From: Humulus lupulus
Taxonomy: Eukaryota; Streptophyta; Magnoliopsida; Rosales; Cannabaceae
Direction: 5' to 3'
Length of the DNA stretch: 64,000 bases
NCBI RefSeq assembly: GCF_963169125.1
Contig: NC_084802.1
Span: 112,596,903 to 112,660,902, forward strand
Shown: positions 55,572-64,000 of the stretch, in pieces
How the letters are laid out: each line of letters begins with the position of its first letter
How positions within the stretch are numbered: position 1 is the first letter of the stretch
Notes under the pieces: generated by a model
What the model saw: only the letters and a program-made list of their open reading frames with translations
What the model was told of the DNA's origin: nothing
The model's database searches: none
Program-made: the position numbers and the translations under genes

Positions 55572-56830
55572 ATGGGTTAGTATCATTTCATTCTATCTAC
55601 TTGTGAATATGAAATGCCATAATTAGATATTAGATTCGGTGTTGAGTGTGGTATTTTTTCTGCATTTTTTTATCTGTTCTTCGGATCTGGAAATATGTGG
55701 GTGCCATTCCAAAATCGATGGTAAATTGATGGCATTTCGATGGAATGTTGATGCTGGGGCGAAAATCTAATTTATATGTTATTTTCGATATAATATCGAT
55801 GGTATATCAATGTTGAATCGATGCCATATATGTTGATTTGGTTCAGCATCGATATGGCATCGATATACCATCGAAATGGAATCACGTACAGATGGCAACC
55901 ATCAACATCGATTATGCATTGATGACATTTCAATGGTACATCGATGCCATATCGATGATACTTCGATAGAATTTCGATGTTGGGGCGAACATATAATTTA
56001 GATGTTATTTTCGATATAATATCCATAGTATATCGATGTTGATTGATGCCATATATGTTGATTTTGTTCAGCATCGATATGACATCAATATTCCATCGAA
56101 ATGGAATCGCGTACAGATGGTGACCATCAGCATCGATTATGCATCAAAATGTCATCGATGTGGCATCGATGTTGAACTGCAATACAGATTTACATAGGCA
56201 TCGATTCATCATCGATTACACTTTATGTTTATTATTTTCTTATGCTTTTTTTTTGTAAATTTGCAGGTTCTAGAGTTAATATAATTGTTTCTTACAACAG
56301 TGTTTGCGAACAAAAAGGAGAGAAATGGAATTTCAAAGCAGGTTTGAACACTATAATACACCTACCAATTGATGTTGGTTACATAGAATTATTAGAGAAG
56401 TTGTATTCAAAGCTGAAAGTGGATAGGTCATTGTTTGACTTATAGTTGGAAGTGTTGTTTACATCCAATGATTTTAGCGTAGATCCCATTAAAATCACGG
56501 ATGATGAAGAAGTTAGTACACTTATTCTTCACAATTCGAAGTCCTTAAGACATCGGGTTCCTTTATGCGTTAGTTCGATTGCAAAGAACATTGCTCTTCT
56601 TGATCCATCTCCTAGAGCAAGTGTTAATATGGAAAATCATAATTGATCCTGCACGGCTATTCCACAAACATCTCCTGGGCCAAGTGTATGCATGGGAGGT
56701 CCTAGTCATAATGAAACTTTTTTCCCCCAACAAATCTCCCGCATGATGATGGGTATGAGTATGAACCTTATGTCAATGACGATCTAGTTGCCCATTTTGG
56801 TGATGATGATGAAAGAGTTGAGGCGGGCTA
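55572..56830 (+). pseudogene. MULE transposase N-terminal region with intron 1
   Basis: A mini-exon ATGG (55572-55575) ends at donor GTTAGT. The acceptor TTTGCAG lies at 56266. The spliced start reads MGSRVNIIVSYNSVCEQKGE, then GLNTIIHLPIDVGYIELLEK, DPIKITDDEEVSTLILHNSK and HRVPLCVSSIAKN. This resembles the PB1-like N-terminal region of plant MuDR-type transposases. A TAG at 56443-56445 (TTATAGTTGG) and a TGA at 56644-56646 interrupt it. After a frameshift it continues acidic (EYEPYVNDDLVAHFGDDDER) to about 56830. The DDE catalytic core is absent. Confidence 0.55.
55755..56206. repeat. 226-bp tandem duplication rich in ATCGAT, in the MULE intron
   Basis: TGGGGCGA occurs at 55755 and 55981, and the 226 bp after each align with scattered substitutions. 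Inside and around the copies CATCGAT, ATCGATG and TTCGATG recur many times. The palindrome ATCGAT gives a second, shorter periodicity. Confidence 0.85.
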
Positions 56831-56864
56831 GAGAACTAGAGACATTGGAGTAGAACAGAGGTAG

Positions 56865-58640
56865 GCTAATTTAGTCCGTCCTGATGGAACAAGAATAGCC
56901 TCCCCAATAAGGCATCCCCCGTCACCTATAAGACATCCAACACCACCTCATCCTCAACGACATATTCTAGCTCATGGAGACAGTTGGAGAAATCCTCCCC
57001 CATCTGCCAATACTTACGTCCCACGAACACGTGTCGAGAATCCAGGTCCTCGGCCCCAGCCACGAGTTGTAAGCTTCATAAACAGGAGTTACTGGACCGA
57101 AAGCCATCGTAGCGGTAGGTCTGAGAGCGACTTAAGGAATCATTTGAGTTCAGGGCAGAGCCCTCGGTATGACCTGCAACCCGATTTGCACATTCATCTA
57201 AACTTGCAAAGAAGGTATCTAGCTCGGGATGAAGATATTAGCTATACACAACAAGAGAGAGGTCCGTCCATAATACGCGATAATGGGAATGCCCCGCAAA
57301 ACCAAGCTCGAGCTTGGAGGGAAAATAACCCATCAACCGCATACGATAGGATGGGAGCTGTTGAACAGCCCCCAGTTAACCTAGGGACTAGGGACCAAAT
57401 CCTCAAAAGACTAGCTTTGATGGAAGAGCAAATGAAGAGGCATTTTTCTAGAAAAGAAAAGGATGATTGCGACTCAGAGGAGAAGCTCGAACCTTTAGCT
57501 CCAAATATTGTGACGACCACGTATCCGGCAGGCTTTAGAATGCCACACCTGTCAGAATTTGATGGAGACGGGGATCCATCAGATCACCTCGAAATGTTTA
57601 ACACCATGATGATGGCTCATAATGTCGGGCTCGATCTAAGGTGTATTTTGTTCCCTGCAACTCTGGTCGGGCCAACTAGGCAGTGGTTTAAACAATACAA
57701 GAGGCATTCCATAAGCTCGTGGAAGAAGTTTTCTTCTGATTTCAAAAAAGCATTATGAGATTCACAGACATCTCAGGTTGAGGTTGACTCATTAGCTAAC
57801 GTAAAGCAACAACCTTGCGAGACGTTGGAGGCATACCTGAGTAGATTTGCCAATGTTGCTGTACGAGCTAGGGATGTTGATGACAACTCCAAACTCATGG
57901 CAATGAGGACAGGAATCCTCGTTGGGGGTGACCTATGGAAAAAACTCCAAAGAAAAGGAGTTAAAAGCGTGGATGAATTCTTAGCTCGGGCTCAAGAGTG
58001 GATAAATCTCAAGTAGGCACGAGCTTTTGTTGCAAGAATCAACCAGACCCCTACCCAACCCATTGGAGCGGTAAAGGAAGCAGTAGCCATGGCCCAAACC
58101 GTTACCTAGAATAACCAAGGGGGGAATAACAAAAGAAAAGGGAATGGTGAACCTAACCAGAGTGGGATGAAAAAAACAAGTTCGCAGAGAAGTTCAAGCC
58201 TATCTACGCCACATATATCGACCTAACGGACACACGTGAGCACATTTTTCTGGCCAACTCTAGTCGCCTTCCATGGAAGAAGCCAGAACCATTAAAGAAC
58301 CAAAGGGAAAAGAGAGATCCCTCAAAATTCTGCCGGTTCTACAACGACATCGGCAATAACACTGATGATTGATGGCAGCGGATGGATGAGATTGAAACTC
58401 TCATTAGGGTGGGACCTTTGGCCCAGTACGCCCAAAACCAAGTGAATCTGAGTCAGTCCGCTTGGCAGAACCTGTTACCTGTTGCGGAAGCTCTGACAAA
58501 ACCAACCCGAAGCTCAAGAAAGTCAGGTCGACCCTTATCCGATAGTACGAGGAGATATAACCACCATTGTAGGAGGACCTCATTTGGAAGGCACGAGTAG
58601 CGGGGCCCAAAAGAGGTACATTAATTAACTGAAGTCTCAT
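56865..58640 (+). pseudogene. gag of G2
   Basis: A Pro-rich start ANLVRPDGTRIASPIRHPPS (about 56875) and a long hydrophilic region (open from 57144) precede the capsid-like domain: GFRMPHLSEFDGDGDPSDHL, PTRQWFKQYKRHSISSWKKF, TAG-free to TGA at 57756, then ETLEAYLSRFANVAVRARDV. The knuckle region (about 58330) reads SKFCRFYNDIGNNTDDWWQR. Compared with Tat relatives the two His and the last Cys are Tyr, Asn and Trp. The zinc ligands are therefore gone. Stops are scattered beyond 58016. Confidence 0.8.
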
Positions 58641-58646
58641 AACGGG

Positions 58647-59150
58647 GTGGAGTTCGTCTTGGAGCAACAGTTATCAAAACAACAGCGATTGGAAAAGAAA
58701 CCAATCATTTTCACGGAAGAGGATGCTAGCCACGTCCAATTCCTGCATAGCGATCCGTTGGTGGTAACCGTTCAGCTAGCCAACCGAAGGGTCCGAAGAA
58801 CACTAGTGGATAACAGAAGTTTTGTGAATCTACTTTTCAGGTCCACCCTGGAAAAAATGGGGTTATCCATAACTGGTTTGAAGGAGACTTCGATGACTCT
58901 GTACGAGTTTTTGAGTGAGGGATCAGCAACCATCTGGATGATCAGATTTGTGGTGACATTAGGAGAAGAGTCACAAATTTTTTCCAAATTACTTGAGTTC
59001 ATGGTAATCGATTGTCCGACTGCATTTGAAGCCATAACCTCTATCCACCACCTGGCAATGAAATTCCCCCTAGCTGCGGGAATATGCATAGTTAGAGGCG
59101 ATCAGTTCGCTGCCAGGGAATGCTATAACATTTCTATGAAGGGAAAATAA
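58647..59150 (+). pseudogene. Protease of G2
   Basis: The frame is open for 167 codons. DASHVQFLHSDPLVVTVQLA leads to RRTLVDNRSFVNLLF, in which the retropepsin D-x-G reads D-N-R, so activity is lost. VIDCPTAFEAITSIHHLAMK lacks the LGRP-containing block seen in G1 (VVIGRPILVD). This is an in-frame deletion of about 15-20 residues. It follows gag and precedes the RT linker. Confidence 0.78.
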
Positions 59151-59329
59151 CAACCCGTGCAAGAAGCGATGGTCATAAATGATGAAGATGAGGAGTTCCA
59201 GTAAGTAGAAGTTACTCATGGGACGGAAGAACCTCAGAAAAAAGAGGATAGTGAGGTCGCCCAACGCGACGACATTGACCCACAAATAGGCGATGATAGA
59301 TCAGAGCTCAAAGACATAGAAGACTCAAG

Positions 59330-60424
59330 GAAGTAAACATCGATCCCAAAGAAGCTTCAAGAGTCATAAAGATTGGAAAGAACCTTGACGACAAAAGGAA
59401 GAAGGAGCTGGTTGATTTCTTACAGAAAAACCTGGACGTCTTTGCGTGGTCGCATGAAGATATGGTGGAAATAAGTTTGAATCTAATAATGCACACCTTA
59501 AATTTGGATAAGAATGTGCCTACAAAATCCCAAAAATAGAGATGTTTGGGAACGGTCTGAGCTGAAGCCCTTGAGGAAGAAGTAGCTCGATTATTAAAAT
59601 GCGGATTTATCCGAGAGGCAAAATACCCGATCTGGGTTGCCAATCACGTGCTGGTCCCGAAACCGAACGGGAACTAGAGAACCTATATCGACTTCTCCAA
59701 TCTAAATAAAGCTTGTCCCAAGGACTGTTTCCCACTGCCAAGGATTTCCCAGTTGGTAGATGCCACGGTAGGTCACGAGCTCATGTCCTTCGTGGATGCA
59801 TATTCTAGATATAACCATATCGCAATGAACCATGCGGACTAAGAGCATACTAGTTTCATGATCGAACATAATGTATATTGCTACAAAGTTATGCCATTCG
59901 AGTTGAAAAATGCTGGGGCTACGTACCAACGTTTGGTCAATAAAATTTTCGCTAACCAGATCGGGAGAAATATGGAGGTGTATGTCGATGACATGCTTGT
60001 CAAGTCAAAGACTGCCAATCACCATGTATCCGATCTAGAAGAGTGTTTTGGAATATTAAGGAAATATCAGATGAAGCTTAGTCCTTAGAAATGCACCTTC
60101 AGGGTGGCATCTGGAAAGTTCCTTGGCTTCATAGTCAACACAAGGGGAATAGAGGCGAACCCTGAAAAAATCAGATCGTTATTAGAAATGCCTTTGCCCA
60201 GGTCGTGTAAAGAAGTTCAAAGCCTAATTGGAAGGGTGGCGGCTTTGAATCGATTCATTTCAAAATCCACTGACAAGTGTCTCCCATTCTACAACATGCT
60301 CAGAGGAAACAAGAAATTTGAGTGGACCGAGGAGTGCAAACAGGCATTCCACGATCTAAAAATGCACCTGGCCGAGCCCTCGGCATTATCTAAACATATG
60401 TCTGGAGAATCTCTGTTCCTTTAA
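59330..60424 (+). pseudogene. Reverse transcriptase of G2
   Basis: RT begins with fragments matching G1 (GCGGATTTATCCGAGAGG, LNKACPKDCFPLPRISQLVD in frame near 59705). It is open at 59858-60088 with MPFELKNAGATYQRLVNKIF and MEVYVDDMLVKSKTANHHVS (YVDD intact at 59981-59992). After TAG at 60086-60088 it reopens at 60104-60424: GKFLGFIVNTRGIEANPEKI and STDKCLPFYNMLRGNKKFEW. Stops upstream (for example near 59537 and 59676) block translation. Confidence 0.84.
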
Positions 60425-60786
60425 TTGGTCGTAACAAAGAATGTAGTCAGTGCCGTGTTAGTTCGAGAAGAAGACCATGCATAGAAACCAGTATACTATG
60501 CAAGCAAGAGACTTCTCGGAGCTGAGTCACGATACCCACTGATAGAGAAGCTAGCATTCTGTCTAATATTGGCTTGCAGAAAGCTCCGACCATATTTACA
60601 ATCCCATTCAATCAACATCTTAACCGACAACCTTTAAGGCAGTCAGGACGTCTCTTAAAATGGGCCATCGAACTTAGCCAGTTCGAGATATTGTACATGC
60701 CACGGACCTCAATTAAGACTCAGGCCCTTCCTGACTTTATGGCTGAATGCACCAGTTTTCAAGAAGAGTTCTTGAGGGACCAGTGA
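60425..60786 (+). pseudogene. First RNase H of G2
   Basis: VVTKNVVSAVLVREEDHA, PVYYASKRLLGAESRYPLIE and KLAFCLILACRKLRPYLQSH match the first RNase H of G1. A frameshift near 60620 and a short deletion lead into GRLLKWAIELSQFEILYMPR and ALPDFMAECTSFQ. Catalytic residues are degenerate, as is normal for this domain in Tat elements. Confidence 0.8.
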
Positions 60787-60796
60787 AGCAATTATA

Positions 60797-61245
60797 GAAA
60801 ATCTTCGTTGACGGATCATCAAACGAGAACGGATCAGGAGCTGGGATTATTTTAATCTCACCAGAAGGTCATCGATTTCATACAGCTCTGAGATTCGGAT
60901 TGGAGGCATCCAACAACAAAGCAAAATATGAGGCCTTACTGGCAGGGCTGACGGTGGCGAGAGAGCTCAAGGCGAAAGCCATCCAATGCTATAGCGATTC
61001 CCAACTCATGGTCAATCAGGTATTGGGATAGTATCAAGCTCGAGGTACCAAGATGGCAGCCTACCTAGCTAAGGTAAATGGAGAGCTGTCTAAATTTTAG
61101 TACAACTCTGTTAAACAAATACCCCGTGCACAGAACTCTAATGTTGATGCTTTAGGCACGACTTGCTACAACAAAAGAGGCTGAGACATTGAATGTAGTG
61201 CCAATGGAGTTCTTGGAGAGCCCGAGTGTGACGGGAGAAATGATA
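60797..61245 (+). pseudogene. Second (archaeal-type) RNase H of G2
   Basis: KIFVDGSSNENGSGAGIILI (first Asp), NNKAKYEALLAGLTVARELK (the catalytic Glu context reads KAKYEA where G1 has KAEYEA), IQCYSDSQLMVNQVLG (Asp), then a stop in the same place as G1 (TAG after QVLG, as after QIIG in G1), and NSNVDALG. Its presence confirms the Tat lineage. Confidence 0.83.
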
Positions 61246-62512
61246 AAGGTCAGAATGATCGACAAAAGACCAACCTAGATGACTCCCATAATGGAATACC
61301 TCGCAACTGGAAAGCTACTTGATGACAGAAAAGACGCGAGAAATATACTCTATCAAGCTCCACGATACATAATAGTAGATGGAACCTTATATCGGCGCGG
61401 TCATTCGTTGCCTCTCCTGTGATGTGTTCCGCCCGAGGAAGCCAAAACCATTTTACAAGAAATACACGAAGGCTTTTGTGAAGATCATGCTGGGGGGAAA
61501 AACTTGGCACTAAAGATACAGAGACAGGGCTATTTTTGGCACACTTTAACGAAAGACTCGATCTCATATGTTCAGAAGTGCGAAAAATGCCAGCATTTCT
61601 CCATAGTTGTCCGAGTGACTCCAGTCAAGCTAATGATGATTTCATCCCAGTGCCCATTTGTAGTATGGGGAATCGAACTAATAGGTTCCCTACCTACGGG
61701 AAAGGGAGGATTTTGATATGCGGTGGTGGTGATCGATTATTTCACGAAATGGGTAGAAGCCGAGCCTCTGGCAACCATCACCTCAAAAAAGAGTCCTCGA
61801 CTTCGTGGTGAAGAGTATTACATGTCGATTTAGACTTCATAAGAAAATCGTGTCAAACAACGGGACGCAATTGGATAGTGATCTCTTCACTGACTTCTAT
61901 GAAAAATATGGCATCACGAAGAGTTTCTCATCGGTGGCATACCCACAAGCCAACAGGCTGGTCGAGGCTGTAAACAAAACCCTTAAGGTGAGCCTGAAGA
62001 AGAGGTTAGATATAGCCAAAGGACTATTACTCGAACAACTCCTGCAAGTACTTTGAGCCTACCAAACTTCTCACAGGACCTCCACGGGGCATAATCTCCT
62101 TTCCTTAACTTTTGGAAGTGAGGCCATGCTTCCAATCGAAGCCATGGCAGCTACTTATAGGCAAAGGACATTTAATCAAGAACAGAATGACGAGCTACTT
62201 AACGCATCCCTCGATTTGATCGAAGAAAAATGAGAGGAATCGCAGTTACAGGTCGCCCATTATCAATAAAAGATCACTCGCTATTTCAATTCTAAAGTTA
62301 AGGGGCGCAGACTTGGATTGGCTGACCTAGTTCTCCGAAGGGTCTTTTTGGCAAATAAAGACCCCAATGATGGCGTATTAGGCCCGAACTGGGAGGGACG
62401 ATACCAAATCATAAAAGTTTTGCAAGAGGGAACTTTCAAGATAGTTCGATTGAATGGGGAAGTAGTCCCACAGACTTGGAATGCTCTGCACTTAAAAAAG
62501 TATTATCAATAG
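61246..62512 (+). pseudogene. Integrase of G2
   Basis: HEGFCEDHAGGKNLALKIQR with KCEKCQHF forms the HHCC zinc site (61470-61600). The core reads WGIELIGSLPTGKGG at 61665-61710, so the first catalytic Asp (D in G1 WGIDLIG) is Glu at 61674-61676. After a frameshift near 61795 come VSNNGTQLDSDLFTDF (second Asp now Asn) and LVEAVNKTLK (Glu kept). The tail is open at 62318-62512: [20 protein letters not shown] and ALHLKKYYQ, the typical Tat C-terminus. Confidence 0.85.
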
Positions 62513-62658
62513 TACCACCATCAATGAAAGGTTTATTTATAAAAGCCATTTCGATTAAATAATAGATGGATTATTTAATAACCATTTCTTAGTGTTATTA
62601 TTGTAAGCTCATGTTCTCATATTTGTAAAACAACTAAGAAAGTTTATACATTCTGGTT

Positions 62659-62670
62659 ACTTGGGGGGCA
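62659..62670 (+). other. Internal polypurine-like tract ACTTGGGGGGCA of G2
   Basis: Identical to 21419-21430 in G1 and in the same place, between the integrase stop and the antisense gene. Confidence 0.6.
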
Positions 62671-62710
62671 CATAACCGAGGTTGGCAAAATTAAGCCTGC
62701 TCGGATAAGG

Positions 62711-63059
62711 TCCAAAACTTAGAAAGCTTGGAAAAATTGATTATTAAATAGTTTTTTAAAGCTCGAGTTTTCAATAAACCTAGCGTGAACTAAGTTTAAA
62801 TCATCTAAAACCCTGGATGTAACCATGTCCAAAACATAGAAGCTTGAAAAAATTGATTATTCAATGGCTTTTTAAAGCTCGAGTTTTCAATAAACCCAGC
62901 GCGAACTAAGTTTAAATCATCTAAAACCCTGAATGTAAACAGGTCTAAAACTTAGAAGCTTGGAAAAATTGATTATTTAGTGGCTTTTTAAAACTCGCGT
63001 ATCCAATAAACCTAGCGCAAACTAAGTTTAAATCATGAAAAACTCTGGATATAACCAGG
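62711..63059 (+). repeat. Three tandem copies of a 116-bp unit in the G2 3' region
   Basis: Units at 62711-62827, 62828-62943 and 62944-63059 each start TCYAAAACWTAGAA and share AAAAATTGATTATT, CAATAAACCYAGCGYRAACT and AAGTTTAAATCAT. A partial fourth start may follow at 63060. It is non-coding. Confidence 0.88.
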
Positions 63060-63371
63060 TTCGAGACCCGAGTCTTAACAGGTATGACGCAAATAAGCAA
63101 ACAAAAACTTTTACATAACCAAGTTTGGTAAAATCTATCTCGATCTAAAAGTCGATCCCTAAAATTTCAAATGTACAAGAGTCTAAGGGTTCATAAACAT
63201 GACAAGATAATAAAGGAAAGTTAAATAGATCACAAGTTGGATATATATTGAGATAAAACAAACAAATATATTGTCACATCAGGGAGAACTAACCTTGAGC
63301 TAAGCCCGAAGGCAATTGTTTAATACCAAAAGATTGTTAGACAATTACAAAGAAAATCATAAATGAGATCA

Positions 63372-64000
63372 CTAGGCCCCGTCAGCTCGCCTCGCTGAAG
63401 TGGCCTCCTCACCATCTCCCTCTGCTGCTCTGGAAGCCTCACCAGTCTCCGAGGATTCTTGCAAGAACCGAGCCTTGAATTTAGCAAGGTACGGATCCCA
63501 CAACCCGGGCTCCATAAAGGAGAAGTTCTCGTCCTGGTTGAAAGCCCAGTAATGGTAGAGCATCTCCTCCATGGCAGATGATGATGCTATCGTTTCCTCC
63601 TTGGCTTTAACTTCGACCTCAAGTAGTTTCGCTTTGAGCTCACCATTCTCGACCTGAGGCTGTTCAGCACAGTGGTTTGCCTCTGTGGCCTAAGCTTGGG
63701 AAGTGGATAGTGCGATTTTTGTGGCATGCTTGCTTTCTTGGGAAGTGATAAGAGCAGCCTTAGCAACATGCTCGTTCTTCTGAACAACTGTCAAGGCAAC
63801 TTTGGCGGCCTGCTCACCTTCCTTGGCAGTGGCCAGCTCAGCTCGGAGCTCTTCATTTCTAGCCCTAGCACGATCTATCCTTCGGTATTGGGCCAGGACG
63901 GACTACAAAATAACAAAACAAGTCAAAAATATAAGAGGAAGAACACATAAAAAAATTAGATGTGGAAGAAGGACTTACAGTGAGATTCATCCCCATAGCA
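63372..64000 (-). pseudogene. Antisense gene of G2 (C-terminal exons)
   Basis: On the minus strand an exon ends at 63979 (CTCACT/GTAAGTCC). An intron 63978-63903 with TTTTGTAG acceptor follows, then an exon 63902-63372 ending in TAG. The product is a coiled coil (EELRAELATAKEGEQAAK, VVQKNEHVAKAALITSQESK) and ends with MLYHYWAFNQDENFSFMEP and an acidic tail. This parallels the last exon of the G1 antisense gene (coiled coil, then FNCFYMFWKSNPKANFDYL). The donor context matches G1 (CTCAGT/GTAAGT). One stop (near 63690) interrupts it. Confidence 0.62.

Larger units (their letters stand above)
55265..56864 (+). mobile_element. Left part of a Mutator-like element (MULE), right end lost
   Basis: The block starts GGGGAAATTTTACATTATATG, a form common at plant MULE ends. 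It holds a spliced transposase N-terminus (55572 onward) and is broken off where gypsy G2 gag begins. No right terminal repeat and no 9-bp TSD can be tested because the right side is missing. The MULE call rests on the N-terminal protein and position. Confidence 0.55.
56865..64000 (+). mobile_element. G2: second Tat-type gypsy element, no 5' LTR, runs off the window
   Basis: The order is gag, PR, RT, RNase H, second RNase H, INT, purine tract, 116-bp tandem repeats, antisense gene. This is the same layout as G1, with diverged sequence. The 5' LTR and leader are missing, and gag starts directly after MULE sequence. The 3' LTR would lie beyond 64000. Many stops. Confidence 0.85.

Noticed and set aside
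55755..56206. ATCGAT repeats as a CRISPR-like array
   Set aside because: The sequence is eukaryotic, there are no constant repeats with unique spacers, and the pattern is a two-copy tandem duplication with short palindromes.

Overview
This is plant nuclear DNA, almost certainly from an angiosperm and probably a eudicot. The evidence is one seven-exon GT-AG spliced gene set in layers of Ty1/copia and Ty3/gypsy (Tat-type) LTR retrotransposons, plus a Mutator-like fragment. I cannot name the species from the sequence. No rRNA, tRNA, CRISPR array or bacterial feature was seen.

Layout, left to right. (1) 1-3168 is the 5' end of a minus-strand Tat-type gypsy element (G0), interrupted by a copia-type solo LTR at 893-2386. 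(2) 3169-32552 is an insertion stack. A decayed copia (D: integrase and RT at 3169-4763, RNase H at 31849 onward) is split by copia A (4764-31843, TSD ATTTC). Copia A's 3' LTR is split by Tat gypsy G1 (12530-30383, TSD ATAGT/ACAGT). G1 is split by three 2.0-2.4 kb solo LTRs (13601-15593, 25149-27563, 27843-30280). (3) 32553-49894 is copia B (TSD GACCT). Its pol is split by a fourth solo LTR (34923-37273, TSD CATGT) and its 3' LTR by copia C (39698-49751, TSD TGACA), a sister copy of copia A. (4) 49900-55260 is a low-copy island. It holds the only host gene I can support: a minus-strand gene for a 381-residue protein with a bHLH-MYC N-terminal domain (51982-53721). (5) 55265-56864 is the left end of a Mutator-like element, with a tandem repeat in its presumed first intron. 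(6) 56865-64000 is a second Tat gypsy (G2), joined to the MULE without a 5' LTR and running off the window.

The retroelements encode the usual gag, protease, integrase, reverse transcriptase and RNase H, but every copy carries stops, frameshifts or lost catalytic residues, so none looks autonomous. The two Tat elements carry the second, archaeal-type RNase H of that lineage. Between integrase and the 3' LTR each also has a gene on the opposite strand. In G1 this antisense gene has its own TATA box, a non-coding first exon and at least four introns with GT-AG boundaries, and one intron matches G2 in position. That spliced antisense passenger gene, the paired copies of the motif ACTTGGGGGG beside it, and the non-canonical TG...CT ends of copia B are the observations most worth following.

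Boundaries were read by eye from TG...CA ends, target-site duplications (TSDs) and comparison of paralogous copies within the window. Domain calls rest on recognised motifs, not on database searches.
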